DNA from: Paenibacillus marchantiophytorum
GTDB lineage: Bacteria; Bacillota; Bacilli; Paenibacillales; NBRC-103111
Length of the DNA stretch: 64,000 nucleotides
NCBI RefSeq assembly: GCF_014640555.1
Contig: NZ_BMHE01000033.1
Span: 21,432-85,431 of the forward strand
Reading direction: 5' to 3'
Shown here: in pieces, positions 16,939 to 26,271 of the stretch
Position numbering within the stretch: position 1 is the first letter of the stretch
How the letters are laid out: every line of letters starts with the position of its first letter
Translations under genes and position numbers: made by a program
The notes under the pieces: generated by a model
Database searches by the model: none
Told to the model about the DNA's origin: nothing
Seen by the model: the letters and a program-made list of their open reading frames with translations, nothing else

Positions 16939-18177
16939 ATGGCTAAGGAAAAAATCGTACTCGCTTATTCCGGCGGACTGGATACATCGGTAATTTTGAA
17001 ATGGTTAAAAGAGACTTACGACGCGGAAATTATCGCTTTCACAGCGGATATCGGGCAAAAAGATGAGCTCGACGGTCTGGAAGAAAAAGCGCTGAAAACC
17101 GGCGCATCCAAAATCTACATCGATGACCTGCGCGATGAATTCGCGAAGGATTTCATCAACACGATGTTCCAAGCGGGTGCTCTCTATGAAGGGCAATACC
17201 TGCTCGGCACGAGCATTGCGCGTCCGTTGATCGCGAAGCGCATGGTCGAGATCGCCCGCGCTGAAGGCGCAACAGCGATTGCGCATGGCGCAACCGGCAA
17301 AGGGAACGACCAAGTGCGCTTCGAACTTACAGCAGCGGCGCTGGCGCCTGAGCTGTCCGTTATCGCGCCTTGGCGTTTGGAACAATTCCGCGAGGAGTTC
17401 CCAGGCCGCGCAGAGATGATCGCCTATGCCGAGAAGCATGGCATTCCGGTAACGGCATCGGCGGCGAAGCCGTATTCCACAGACCGCAACCTGCTGCACA
17501 TCTCCTTCGAGAGCGGCATGTTGGAGGATCCTTGGTTCGATGCTGCGCATGACGACAACAAAGGCATGTACGTCTTGAGCGTAGCCCCAGAAGACGCTCC
17601 GAATGAAGCGGAATACATTGAGCTTGAGTTCGATAAAGGTGACTGTGTGGCTATCAACGGAGCCACATTGACTCCGCTGCAAGTGATGGAAACCTTGAAT
17701 GAAATCGGCGGCAAGCACGGCATTGGTCGTGTGGATATGGTGGAAAACCGTTTCGTTGGCATGAAGAGCCGCGGCGTGTACGAAACTCCGGGCGGTACGA
17801 TCCTCTTCACGGCTCACCGCAAAATGGAATCCCTCACAATGGACCGTGATGTGATGCACCTTCGTGATTCCTTGATTACGAAATATGCGACACTGGTCTA
17901 CAACGGCTTCTGGTTTGCGCCGGAGCGTTTGGCGATCCAAGCGCTTGTGGCAGAAAGCCAAAAGAACGTTTCAGGTACAGTGCGTTTGAAACTATACAAA
18001 GGCAATGTAATCGGCGCTGGCGTCAAAAGCCCAGTATCCCTATACAACCCAGATATTGCAACGATGGAAGCAGATCCGACGAAAGCATACGATCAAGGCG
18101 ACGCAACTGGTTTCATCCGCTTGAACGCGCTTCGTTTGAAAGTATCTTCCGGCGTGGAGCAAAACGCGAAGAAATAA
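16939..18177 (+). CDS. argG: argininosuccinate synthase
   Basis: 412 residues. The ATP-pyrophosphatase loop AYSGGLDTSV is at residues 9-18. The later GKGNDQVRFEL and AKPYSTDRNLLH segments are typical. It condenses citrulline and aspartate. The next gene, argH, starts 72 bases downstream after a hairpin without a T run. Confidence 0.97.
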   Translation: MAKEKIVLAYSGGLDTSVILKWLKETYDAEIIAFTADIGQKDELDGLEEKALKTGASKIYIDDLRDEFAKDFINTMFQAGALYEGQYLLGTSIARPLIAKRMVEIARAEGATAIAHGATGKGNDQVRFELTAAALAPELSVIAPWRLEQFREEFPGRAEMIAYAEKHGIPVTASAAKPYSTDRNLLHISFESGMLEDPWFDAAHDDNKGMYVLSVAPEDAPNEAEYIELEFDKGDCVAINGATLTPLQVMETLNEIGGKHGIGRVDMVENRFVGMKSRGVYETPGGTILFTAHRKMESLTMDRDVMHLRDSLITKYATLVYNGFWFAPERLAIQALVAESQKNVSGTVRLKLYKGNVIGAGVKSPVSLYNPDIATMEADPTKAYDQGDATGFIRLNALRLKVSSGVEQNAKK

Positions 18178-18191
18178 GTTCGCAGTCTTTC

Positions 18192-18219
18192 AAGGGCTTT
18201 CCCACTGTGGAAAGCCTTT
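18192..18219 (+). other. intercistronic hairpin between argG and argH
   Basis: AAGGGCTTTCC and GGAAAGCCTTT form a stem with one bulge. No T run follows, so it is more likely an mRNA-stability or partial-attenuation element than a terminator. Confidence 0.5.
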
Positions 18220-18249
18220 GGGCTGTCTATTTGAGAGGGGTAGTGCAAC

Positions 18250-19665
18250 GTGTCAAAGCTTTGGGGTGGACGATTTACGAAGCAAACCGACCAATTGGTC
18301 GAAGAATATACAGCATCGATTACATTTGATAAAGAGTTGGCTGAGGAAGATATTCAAGGCAGTTTGGCGCATGTGACGATGCTGGGCAAATGCGGTATTT
18401 TGCCTGCTGAAGACGTAGAGAAGATCAAAGACGGCCTGCTGCAAGTTCAAGGCATGATCCGCCGCGGCGAACTTGAGTACACGATTCAGAATGAAGATAT
18501 TCATATGAATATCGAGAAAACGTTAATCGACCTGATTGGTCCTGTTGGCGGCAAGCTGCATACGGGCCGCAGCCGCAACGACCAAGTGGCAACGGATATG
18601 CATCTCTACCTGCGCAAGCGGGTTGTCGAGTTTGTTGGGCACCTGATCAAGCTGCAGGAAGCACTGATCGACCAAGCCAAAAACAACATTGATACGATTG
18701 TTCCGGGTTATACGCATCTACAGCGTGCGCAGCCGATCCTCTTCGCACATCACTTGATGGCTTACGTCAGCATGTTCCAGCGCGACTTGGAGCGCTTGCA
18801 GGACAGCTACAAGCGCGTAGATATTTTGCCGCTTGGCGCTGGCGCGCTCGCCGGCACGACGTTCCCGATCGACCGCCATTTCGTGGCGGAGCAGCTTGGG
18901 TTCGGACGCGTGTACGAGAACTCCCTGGATGCGGTCAGCGACCGCGATTTCATCCTGGAGTTCCTCTCTAACGCGTCCATGATCATGATGCACCTTTCTC
19001 GCTTCAGCGAGGAGATGGTGCTGTGGTCTTCGACCGAGTTCGCCTTCGTCGAGCTCGACGATGCTTTCTGTACCGGCAGCTCGATCATGCCGCAGAAGAA
19101 GAACCCGGACGTGGCGGAGCTCGTCCGCGGCAAAACCGGCCGCGTCTACGGCAACTTGTTCGGTCTGATGACCGTGCTCAAGTCGCTGCCGCTGGCCTAC
19201 AACAAGGACATGCAGGAAGATAAAGAAGGCATGTTCGATACGGTTCGCACCCTGCAAGGGGCGCTGCAATTGTTCGCTCCGATGGTCGCTACGATGAAAG
19301 TCAATACGGATCGTATGAGACAAGCTGTTAACCAAGACTTCTCCAACGCTACGGATATTGCGGATTACCTTGTTAACAAAGGCCTGCCTTTCCGCCAAGC
19401 GCACGAAGTGATCGGTAAAACAGTTCTGTACTGCATCCAGAACCAAAAATATTTGCTCGACATGAGCATCGAGGAATTCAAAACGTTCTCCGAACTGTTC
19501 GAATCCGATATTTATCAAGTTTTGCAACCGGAGCAAGTGGTCAATGCGCGTAATGTCTTTGGTGGAACAGCAAGCAACCAAGTGACAGAAGCGATTGCTC
19601 GCGCGGAGCAAGTTTTGGTTCAATCCAACGAGTGGCTGCGAGCTTTTCTAGAAAAAAGCAAATAA
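18250..19665 (+). CDS. argH: argininosuccinate lyase
   Basis: 471 residues, GTG start after GAGAGGGG. It releases arginine and fumarate. The opening KLWGGRFTK and the signature GSSIMPQKKNPD, with the flexible-loop serines at 277-278, are present. It is the last gene of the arg run and is followed by a terminator. The window therefore holds argC to argH contiguously, while in B. subtilis argGH is a separate locus. Confidence 0.97.
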   Translation: MSKLWGGRFTKQTDQLVEEYTASITFDKELAEEDIQGSLAHVTMLGKCGILPAEDVEKIKDGLLQVQGMIRRGELEYTIQNEDIHMNIEKTLIDLIGPVGGKLHTGRSRNDQVATDMHLYLRKRVVEFVGHLIKLQEALIDQAKNNIDTIVPGYTHLQRAQPILFAHHLMAYVSMFQRDLERLQDSYKRVDILPLGAGALAGTTFPIDRHFVAEQLGFGRVYENSLDAVSDRDFILEFLSNASMIMMHLSRFSEEMVLWSSTEFAFVELDDAFCTGSSIMPQKKNPDVAELVRGKTGRVYGNLFGLMTVLKSLPLAYNKDMQEDKEGMFDTVRTLQGALQLFAPMVATMKVNTDRMRQAVNQDFSNATDIADYLVNKGLPFRQAHEVIGKTVLYCIQNQKYLLDMSIEEFKTFSELFESDIYQVLQPEQVVNARNVFGGTASNQVTEAIARAEQVLVQSNEWLRAFLEKSK

Positions 19666-19667
19666 AC

Positions 19668-19715
19668 AAAAGCCTTCAAACTCATCGGTTTCGATGGGAA
19701 TGAAGGCTTTATTAT
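19668..19715. terminator. bidirectional terminator between argH and the DUF4097 gene
   Basis: AAAGCCTTCA pairs with TGAAGGCTTT, with an inner CATCG/CGATG stem. It has A-rich and T-rich flanks and serves the convergent genes on both sides. Confidence 0.8.
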
Positions 19716-20611
19716 TAGTTGTTGGTTACTGAGATGGAACCCGTATCGGTTTGAACTTTCACTTGTTTGCTGCCATCACCGATGGAACCTTTGGCCGAAT
19801 GACGCCCACTATTCTCGTTGCGCTCCATATTGACACCTGGGATAGTTAGATTAACATTGCCTATATCCGATCTTAAATCAAAACTTGCGTTCTTCGGAGC
19901 GGGATCCAATCTAAGGCGAATGCTGCCTACGTCCGATTGCAGCGAAACGGAATCACCGATATCGTTTAATTTCGCTGTGATACTACCGGTATCTGTTCTT
20001 AAAGCCACATTGCCCTGACCATTGTCGACGGTAATGCTTCCTGTATCCGTTCGTAGATTAAGCTGCTTTCCTTCATAACGGTCTATTGAAATATTGCCTG
20101 TATCTGTGGATGCTTCCAAGCTTGCCGCTTTGATTTCTTTGAGATGAATAGCTCCTGTATCGGAAGAAATGGTGATAGCTTTGAACATTTTATCGGGAAG
20201 GGAGATTTCTGTTTTTAGCTGTTTGCCGCGACTGGCAATCAGGCTTTTTAGCTCGGACAAACTAATGCCAATATTAATTTGATTTTTTTTATGCGTAGCA
20301 ACATTTACCCGCCACACGTTATTTCCTTCCGTAGCTGCATCAATGACGCAATCTTGGGCAGCCTTTTCCCCTACTGTTCCTACCAAGTGCACTTTAATTT
20401 CATCGGAATTGCTCGGAACAAAGGTGATCCCGGAGATATCATTTTGGAGAATTAACGTATCGATGTTAGCGGCGGAAATTTTCTTTTCGATATCGATGTT
20501 GACTATTCCCTCGTTCAGGTCGACGCTTTTGAAAGAGACAGCTGCTCCAATAAGCCCAATGGCCAAGCAGGCAAAACCAATCAGCAAGAAAAATTTAGGT
20601 CCACGTTTCAT
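19715..20611 (-). CDS. DUF4097 family beta-repeat envelope protein
   Basis: 298 residues. A single N-terminal membrane segment (about 8-28) is followed by a repetitive beta-solenoid-like domain. Its repeats of the form LRTDTGSITV / LQSDVGSIRL / LRSDIGNVNL are the hallmark of DUF4097 (putative adhesin). The bulk is predicted outside the membrane. It starts 3 bases after the stop of the DUF1700 gene, so the two form an operon. In many Bacillales this pair is governed by a PadR regulator and linked to envelope stress; no PadR gene is next to it here. Function unknown. Confidence 0.8.
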   Translation of the reverse strand: MKRGPKFFLLIGFACLAIGLIGAAVSFKSVDLNEGIVNIDIEKKISAANIDTLILQNDISGITFVPSNSDEIKVHLVGTVGEKAAQDCVIDAATEGNNVWRVNVATHKKNQINIGISLSELKSLIASRGKQLKTEISLPDKMFKAITISSDTGAIHLKEIKAASLEASTDTGNISIDRYEGKQLNLRTDTGSITVDNGQGNVALRTDTGSITAKLNDIGDSVSLQSDVGSIRLRLDPAPKNASFDLRSDIGNVNLTIPGVNMERNENSGRHSAKGSIGDGSKQVKVQTDTGSISVTNN

Positions 20612-20614
20612 GGC

Positions 20615-21340
20615 TTACGCCCCCTTTATCAATTTGGCATTGAATTGGATATAGGTCCAAGTGAGTTTGAAGAATACTTTGAACAGCCAGGAGCTGAACG
20701 TCGTTAGAATGATTCCCAAGCCAAACAAAGCGAGCATGGCAAATCCGATAAAGCGCATATCGTTGTCGAAGGCTCCCGTAAAGGTAGTGAGAACTTCGAT
20801 GATGGGTGCGATAATTAGCGCAAAGCCTGCAACAAATAACGCGATCAAGGTCGCGAATATACCGAACCAGGGTCCAACGATGAAGATAAGGTTGAAGAAA
20901 CCAAGCCCAATGCTGACGATAATCGCCTTAATTCCCGTCTCTGGCTTCACCGGATAAGGATGGGGGGCATTATTTGCATACGGGTTCGTTTGATAAGGCG
21001 GCGTATACGGCGGAAATCCGTTCGTTTCAGGGGCCTTGGTAGGTGCCGGTGGTGGTGTTGGTACTGATATTGGCTCCTGCTTGGTATATGCCTTCTTCTC
21101 TACGGGCTCAGTGAATGTGCTGCCTGATGGCTCCTTTTGGCTGCTTGGCGCTTCCTTCTGCCCATCCCACTGAGGTACGCGCGGGTAGCCTAGCGATTGA
21201 GCTACATCGTCCTCCTGTTTCCCGTTTTCAAGTGCTTTTTGAAATAATTCTTCATAGACAGACAATATATTTTGGCGCTCCTTCTCGGGAAGTCCACGCA
21301 GTCGATAGTTTAATTCTTTGAAATAATCGATTTTACTCAT
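20615..21340 (-). CDS. DUF1700 (HAAS domain) membrane protein
   Basis: 241 residues. The N-terminal helical HAAS domain (about 1-60) reads DYFKELNYRLRGLPEKERQN and contains the SLGYPRVP box. A proline-rich linker (about 70-130) follows, then a membrane region with about four hydrophobic segments. GGAGG precedes the ATG. HAAS domains often pair with DUF4097 or PadR-type regulators and are thought to signal between membrane and partner proteins. The partner here is the downstream DUF4097 gene. Confidence 0.78.
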   Translation of the reverse strand: MSKIDYFKELNYRLRGLPEKERQNILSVYEELFQKALENGKQEDDVAQSLGYPRVPQWDGQKEAPSSQKEPSGSTFTEPVEKKAYTKQEPISVPTPPPAPTKAPETNGFPPYTPPYQTNPYANNAPHPYPVKPETGIKAIIVSIGLGFFNLIFIVGPWFGIFATLIALFVAGFALIIAPIIEVLTTFTGAFDNDMRFIGFAMLALFGLGIILTTFSSWLFKVFFKLTWTYIQFNAKLIKGA

Positions 21341-21378
21341 CGTCTAACCTCCTGTTTGCTATTCCGTACTCTCATCAT

Positions 21379-21422
21379 AATAAAAAAAAGTCATAGTGAC
21401 GTAGTAACTACAGTCACATGAC
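21379..21422 (-). terminator. terminator of the vanW gene
   Basis: On the minus strand GTCATGTGACTGTAGT pairs with ACTACGTCACTATGAC (one bulge) and is followed by eight T. Confidence 0.8.
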
Positions 21423-21430
21423 CTTAGTAA

Positions 21431-22873
21431 TTAACGAAAGGAAGGTCCCTTTACCCCATCTTCGAGGATTGGCTGCTTGGATTCATTGGGCAGGCCTTCT
21501 TCCGGTTTGATATCACCACGATTGGCTGCGATTAAGGTAGGGACTGGTGAATACTGATCCTTAGAGATGAGTTCTTTTTTCACAAGTATGCCGTTTTCCT
21601 TCTTTGTGCGATAAGTTTCTACTTTATAGCCAGCTTTACCGATGCTGACAGACCTAGTAGCTCCAAGCGGGAGGCTCGGATTATGCAAGTATTTAATTGG
21701 TGGCTGGATGGTTTCCACTATAGACGAGTCGATATCGTATGTGATTCCTGGTGACATATGTCCGAAAAGTTTTACGGTAACCGCCTGATCTGTGGTAATG
21801 GTTCGTATTAATAAATACGTATCTGTATTATTGCGAAATTTGAAGTTAATATAACCGTTGGCAAAAGTGGCATCCTGCCCAAGCGGGACATAGCTAACGG
21901 GCAGCGAATGATTGCGCCTTTCTATAATTTCAAGGCCACTTCGCAGAACAGCATTATATAGGGTCGTTGACACTTGGCAGATACCGCCTCCGATACCTGG
22001 GACGAGCTTGCCGTTGAGAATAACCGGGGCTTCCTTGTAGCCATATTTGGCCTCGGTTTGTGCAATGATTTTGCTATAGTCAAAGGTTTCTCCTGGGGCC
22101 ATGAGCAAATCCTGAATGGAATCCGCTGTCGAGCGAATGTTGTGAATGCGGCCTTCCCCTGATGTTGGAAAAGAGGTCGTGAACTCTGATATTTTACCAT
22201 CGATGCCTTGCTGCTTCAAATTCTCAACGGTTGTGGGCGGACTTTCCTCGTATAGAGGAAGAGTCAGTCGTATGGGAGCGGCATTGTGAATGGTCGAGAC
22301 AGATGGCGTGACTTCTTGCAAGTGTTCGGATAAGTGGGCAAAGTCGACACGCAGCACTTTTCGCTCGCGTTCATAGAGAATTGAATCTTGTGGGGTCACT
22401 ACTCTTTTGGCTGGAGCGGGCTGCTGTGCATAGAGCGTTTGCCAAGCCTCTTTTACCGCGGCACTGAGCTGTGTTTCATTGACGGAAACCTCTAATGGGA
22501 TAGCGGCATGGCGTAGTGTCCAGCGAGCTTGGATGCGATGGAGAGGGGAACTTTGGAACAGTTGTTCAAGGGAATTTGAGAGCGCTTCAGTTTGATAATG
22601 AATACCTAGCTGACCTAGTGTTAATTGTCTGTTGGGGATATCAGGGTAAGAGGTTTCTATTTGAATTGGATAGGCAATGAGCAGCTCCAGTCGTTGTCTC
22701 AATTGTTGTTGGAAGGCTTCATAGGGCATACCTCCGACACGCCAGCCTGCAACAGAGAAATTCGCTGGTAGAGTAGCCTGAGATCCGTAGACATAGAGAG
22801 CTATGCCAAAGGCGCTTAGCAGTCCTGCGAGAATCGATGCAAAGAGGGTAATTTTTGCGAAAGGGTATGACAT
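21431..22873 (-). CDS. VanW family protein with G5 domain
   Basis: 480 residues. The N-terminal membrane anchor or signal (about 5-30) is followed by a peptidoglycan-binding-like segment. The VanW domain (about 240-375) contains APGETFDYSKII, the signature GGGICQVSTTLYNAVL and RRNHSLPVSYVPLGQDAT. The C-terminal region (about 390-450) resembles a G5 domain. Such proteins are surface or cell-wall associated; the biochemical role of VanW is unproven. The ATG at 22873 is chosen because AAAGGAG is 9 bases upstream on the minus strand. It is divergent from ftsE. Confidence 0.85.
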   Translation of the reverse strand: MSYPFAKITLFASILAGLLSAFGIALYVYGSQATLPANFSVAGWRVGGMPYEAFQQQLRQRLELLIAYPIQIETSYPDIPNRQLTLGQLGIHYQTEALSNSLEQLFQSSPLHRIQARWTLRHAAIPLEVSVNETQLSAAVKEAWQTLYAQQPAPAKRVVTPQDSILYERERKVLRVDFAHLSEHLQEVTPSVSTIHNAAPIRLTLPLYEESPPTTVENLKQQGIDGKISEFTTSFPTSGEGRIHNIRSTADSIQDLLMAPGETFDYSKIIAQTEAKYGYKEAPVILNGKLVPGIGGGICQVSTTLYNAVLRSGLEIIERRNHSLPVSYVPLGQDATFANGYINFKFRNNTDTYLLIRTITTDQAVTVKLFGHMSPGITYDIDSSIVETIQPPIKYLHNPSLPLGATRSVSIGKAGYKVETYRTKKENGILVKKELISKDQYSPVPTLIAANRGDIKPEEGLPNESKQPILEDGVKGPSFR

Positions 22874-22965
22874 GTCTAGTGGCTCCTTTACATACGAATG
22901 AGTTACGGGCATGTACTACCATATGTATCTTCTTTGGCATCATTTTATTACTAAATCCTTATTCG

Positions 22966-22994
22966 GGTGAATTATGTACAAATCATGTTATAAT
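22966..22994 (+). promoter_or_regulatory. extended -10 promoter upstream of ftsE
   Basis: TGTTATAAT at 22986-22994 is an extended -10 element. The -35 region (about 22966-22971) is weak. It lies in the divergent interval before ftsE, with a leader of about 130 bases. Confidence 0.45.
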
Positions 22995-23127
22995 GACGGT
23001 ATTCCGCATGAATTTCAATGCGTTTTTAGAAGGAATATCCGCTTTTGTGTCGAATGGATATAGGCTATCAATAAAGCAGAGAGACTTTGAGCTCCGCTCA
23101 AAGATCCCTATATTAGGATGTGATATT

Positions 23128-23814
23128 GTGATCGAAATGCAGGACGTATGGAAAACGTACTCCAACGGCACTCATGCATTGCGAGGGATTAATGTAAAAG
23201 TGGACCGCAACGAGTTCGTTTATGTTGTTGGACCTTCCGGCGCAGGTAAATCGACATTTATGAAGTTGATGTATAGAGAAGAAAGGCCGACCAAAGGGCA
23301 GATATTCGTCAATGGGTTTAATCTAGAAAAGCTGAAACAACGCAAGATTCCTTATTTGCGCCGCAATATTGGCGTCATCTTTCAGGATTATCGCTTGCTT
23401 CCCAAGCTGTCTATTCTTGAAAATGTAGCTTTCGCTATGGAAGTTATTGAAGCGCCTAAGAAACAAATCAAGAAACGCACGATGGAAGTGCTCGAGCTTG
23501 TGAAGCTCAAGGACAAGGCGAATTCGCTGCCGTCACAGCTTTCTGGAGGCGAACAGCAGCGCGTAGCGATTGCCCGGGCAATAATTAACAACCCATCCGT
23601 CATTATCGCCGATGAACCGACAGGAAATCTCGACCCCGAAACATCATGGGGCATTATGAAATTGATGGAGGAAATTAATTTCCGCGGCACGACGATAGTC
23701 ATGGCTACGCATAACAAAGAGATCGTGAATACGATGCGTAAACGAGTCATTGCAATCGAGAATGGCCTTATTGCTCGCGACCAGTTACGGGGGGAATACG
23801 GCTATGAAGATTAG
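23128..23814 (+). CDS. ftsE: cell division ABC ATPase FtsE
   Basis: 228 residues, the usual size. Walker A GPSGAGKST, the signature LSGGEQQRVAIARAI, Walker B VIIADEPTGNLD and the ATHN switch are intact. With FtsX it controls peptidoglycan hydrolase activity at the membrane. The start is the GTG at 23128, giving the family opening MIEMQDVWKTY, with AGGATG 7 bases upstream; the longer open frame from 22855 runs through the promoter region. It overlaps ftsX by 11 bases. Confidence 0.95.
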   Translation: MIEMQDVWKTYSNGTHALRGINVKVDRNEFVYVVGPSGAGKSTFMKLMYREERPTKGQIFVNGFNLEKLKQRKIPYLRRNIGVIFQDYRLLPKLSILENVAFAMEVIEAPKKQIKKRTMEVLELVKLKDKANSLPSQLSGGEQQRVAIARAIINNPSVIIADEPTGNLDPETSWGIMKLMEEINFRGTTIVMATHNKEIVNTMRKRVIAIENGLIARDQLRGEYGYED

Positions 23815-24721
23815 CACGGTTGCGCGCCATTTGCGAGAAGGCACAAGAAATGTGGTCCGAAATGGTTGGATGACATTTGCTTCGATCAGCTCTATTGCTA
23901 TTTCTTTATTGATTCTAGGGATTTTCGTTCTTATCACGTTGAATGTAAACGATATTGCCGCCCAGATTGAAGATCAGGTAGAAATTAATGTGTATCTCGA
24001 GGTTAATACTTCGCAAGAGCAAATTAATACGTTACAATCCCAAATCAAAGGGATCAACGAGGTCAAGTCGATCAAATTCGTTTCCAAAGAAGAAGGATTA
24101 GTGTATTTGCGCGAGAAGCTTGGCGATAGCGGGAAAGCCTTGCTAGATGGATTCGAGGGTGACAACAACCCACTGAACGATGCTTTCACGATTGAAGTGG
24201 ATGATCCGAGAAATGTAGCCGCGGTTGCTGATCAAATTAGCGCTTTGAACATCGGCAAAGATCCTAAGCCCATTTATAAAGTGAACTACGGCAAAGGCAC
24301 GGTGGAAGCTTTATTTAAAGTGACGCAAATTGCTCGCTGGGTTGGCTTTGGCATCGTGATTTTATTGTCTTTCACAGCTGTTTTCCTGATTGCCAATACG
24401 ATCAAAATTACGATCTTAGCCCGTCGCAAAGAAATTTCGATTATGAAAATGGTGGGGGCGACGAATTCGTTTATTCGTTGGCCGTTCTTTATAGAAGGCG
24501 CCTTGCTTGGTTTCATCGGCTCGGTTATTCCGGCCGCGCTGATCCTGGGGGGCTATTGGAAGCTGCTTCATCTAAGTTCGTTGAACTTGAACTTGCTTAT
24601 GATTGAATTGACGCCTTTTGGGAGGATTGCTCCTACGATGGCGGTGCTATTGTTAGGGATTGGAATGGTTATTGGGATCTGGGGTTCCCTAATCTCCGTC
24701 CGCAAATTCCTTCGCGTTTAA
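23804..24721 (+). CDS. ftsX: cell division ABC permease FtsX
   Basis: 305 residues. A cytoplasmic N-terminus (HLREGTRNVVRNGWMTFASI) is followed by a first membrane helix, a large extracellular domain (about 60-165) and three further membrane helices with ARRKEISIMKMVGAT before the third. The ATG overlaps the end of ftsE. The extracellular domain in this family contacts a coiled-coil activator or a peptidase; the M23 protein encoded just downstream is a natural candidate. Confidence 0.95.
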   Translation: MKISTVARHLREGTRNVVRNGWMTFASISSIAISLLILGIFVLITLNVNDIAAQIEDQVEINVYLEVNTSQEQINTLQSQIKGINEVKSIKFVSKEEGLVYLREKLGDSGKALLDGFEGDNNPLNDAFTIEVDDPRNVAAVADQISALNIGKDPKPIYKVNYGKGTVEALFKVTQIARWVGFGIVILLSFTAVFLIANTIKITILARRKEISIMKMVGATNSFIRWPFFIEGALLGFIGSVIPAALILGGYWKLLHLSSLNLNLLMIELTPFGRIAPTMAVLLLGIGMVIGIWGSLISVRKFLRV

Positions 24722-24787
24722 GTGGTGGCTAAATAAGCCCACTTTGATAACGAAGTTGAACTTGAAGCTTATTCGGCATCGAATCTT

Positions 24788-24858
24788 GAATGAAAATGGG
24801 GCACTGTGGTACTCATGTAGCTAGCTACACTCCGTTCCTCCTGCCCTCATTTTCATCC
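24788..24858. repeat. long hairpin element with a 14-bp palindrome
   Basis: GAATGAAAATGGGGCA (24788-) pairs with TGCCCTCATTTTCATC (24842-). The apex holds the perfect palindrome TGTAGCTAGCTACA at 24816-24829. There is no T tail close by. The architecture suggests a dispersed repeat of the REP/MITE kind rather than a terminator. The rest of 24722-24990 is AT-rich with no gene. Confidence 0.6.
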
Positions 24859-24990
24859 AACCTTCTCGGTTCTGAAAGCCGATTTTTAAAGCTTTTATTT
24901 ATGTTTTCATAGATTCAAAGATTAAGAGATTCGCAGAATACAAGATTCATAATGATTCATCAGGTAATTGAGGATGGGGAGGCTACGTGC

Positions 24991-26181
24991 TTGAAGAAGA
25001 AGATTCTACCCTTGGTGTTGACACTTGGGATTGCGGCTTCGCTTGCGGTTCCATATGCGGGATATGCCGCTTCTACAACGGAGAAGATCGATCAGCAGTT
25101 GACTCAGCTTAAGAAACAGAAGGCGGAAGCGCAGCAGAAGGCGAGTGACGCACAGAATCAAATTACCAAGGTACAGACGGAAAAAGATCAGACGACGAAG
25201 GATATGAATACCCTTCTTAATCAGGTCAATGAAGCTAGCAAGAAGCTGACGAATTTAAATGAGCAGATTGATCAAGTTACGGATCATTTAGAACTGAATG
25301 CCAAGCAATTGGACGAAGCGGTTGCGCGCGTGGAAAGCCGCGACAGCATGCTCAAATCCCGTGTTCGCTTAATGTATATGAATGGCTTTGTTTCTTATAT
25401 GGACGTGCTGCTTAGCGCGACCAGTTTTAATGATTTCTTGAATCGTATAGAAGCTTTGAAGTCGATTGTGAATCAAGATAAAGAGATACTAGTGTCGAAT
25501 AAGAAAGATAAAGAAACAGTCACTCTGAAGAAGGAAGAAACGGAGAAGCAGCTTGAGCAGGTGAAGGTTCTGTACGCCAATGCGGATGCCCTTCGAGATG
25601 AACTGCAAGCCAAAGAGAAGGCTAAAGAAGTTAAGATTGCCTCTTTGTCCAAGCAGGAGAAAGTTCTCGAAGATATTTCAGAGGAAAGCGATAAGCAGAT
25701 TACGCAAATTGCGAAGCAGGAAGCGGATCTTCAGGAGAAGAAGCGGGCTGCCAGCAAAGCTAAATCTCCTTTTACCTACACAGGTGGGAAATTGGGCTAT
25801 CCATTAGCGGCTCAAGCGCCTCTAACCTCTGATTTCGTTGATCGGATTAATCCGGTAACAGGCAAAGCAGAGAGTCATAAAGGCATCGATTTGGGGGCTC
25901 CGAAAGGGACGGGCATTCTGGCTGCAGAGAATGGTTCGGTCATTTATGCCTCATGGATGAACGGTTATGGCAATTGCATTATTGTGGACCATGGCAATGG
26001 CCTCTGGACGTTGTATGGACATATCATGAATGACGGTATCTATGTCAAAGTCGGAGACGTCATTAAACGCGGGCAGAAAATTGCCGGTGTTGGCTCGACG
26101 GGACAATCGACAGGAAATCACTTGCATTTCGAGGTCAGACTCAATGAAGTTCCTAGAGATCCTAAACCGTACTTACGCTAG
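24991..26181 (+). CDS. EnvC-like murein hydrolase activator / M23 peptidase with coiled coil
   Basis: 396 residues. A signal peptide (about 1-26, ending YAGYAA) is followed by a long coiled coil (about 30-255) and a C-terminal M23 LytM domain. The domain has HKGIDLGAP (first zinc ligands, about 296-300) and GNHLHFEVR (last ligand), so all metal ligands appear present. The TTG at 24991 has GGGGAGG 8 bases upstream and directly precedes the signal peptide. Its position after ftsEX suggests the FtsEX-controlled hydrolase, as EnvC is in E. coli; this pairing is inferred. Confidence 0.9.
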   Translation: MKKKILPLVLTLGIAASLAVPYAGYAASTTEKIDQQLTQLKKQKAEAQQKASDAQNQITKVQTEKDQTTKDMNTLLNQVNEASKKLTNLNEQIDQVTDHLELNAKQLDEAVARVESRDSMLKSRVRLMYMNGFVSYMDVLLSATSFNDFLNRIEALKSIVNQDKEILVSNKKDKETVTLKKEETEKQLEQVKVLYANADALRDELQAKEKAKEVKIASLSKQEKVLEDISEESDKQITQIAKQEADLQEKKRAASKAKSPFTYTGGKLGYPLAAQAPLTSDFVDRINPVTGKAESHKGIDLGAPKGTGILAAENGSVIYASWMNGYGNCIIVDHGNGLWTLYGHIMNDGIYVKVGDVIKRGQKIAGVGSTGQSTGNHLHFEVRLNEVPRDPKPYLR

Positions 26182-26271
26182 GACAACTTGGTTATAAAAT
26201 GGGAATAGCTTGTCATATACTACAAACAGGCGAACTCAAATGGGTTTAGGAAAAAGGTGGTGTATCACGCT

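Noticed and set aside
17005..17961. 318-codon open frame on the minus strand opposite argG
   Set aside because: It is the mirror of a conserved gene with strong codon bias, has no ribosome site and no recognisable domain.
18718..19623. 301-codon open frame on the minus strand opposite argH
   Set aside because: It is an antisense shadow of a complete, motif-bearing gene, and its composition reflects the complementary codons.
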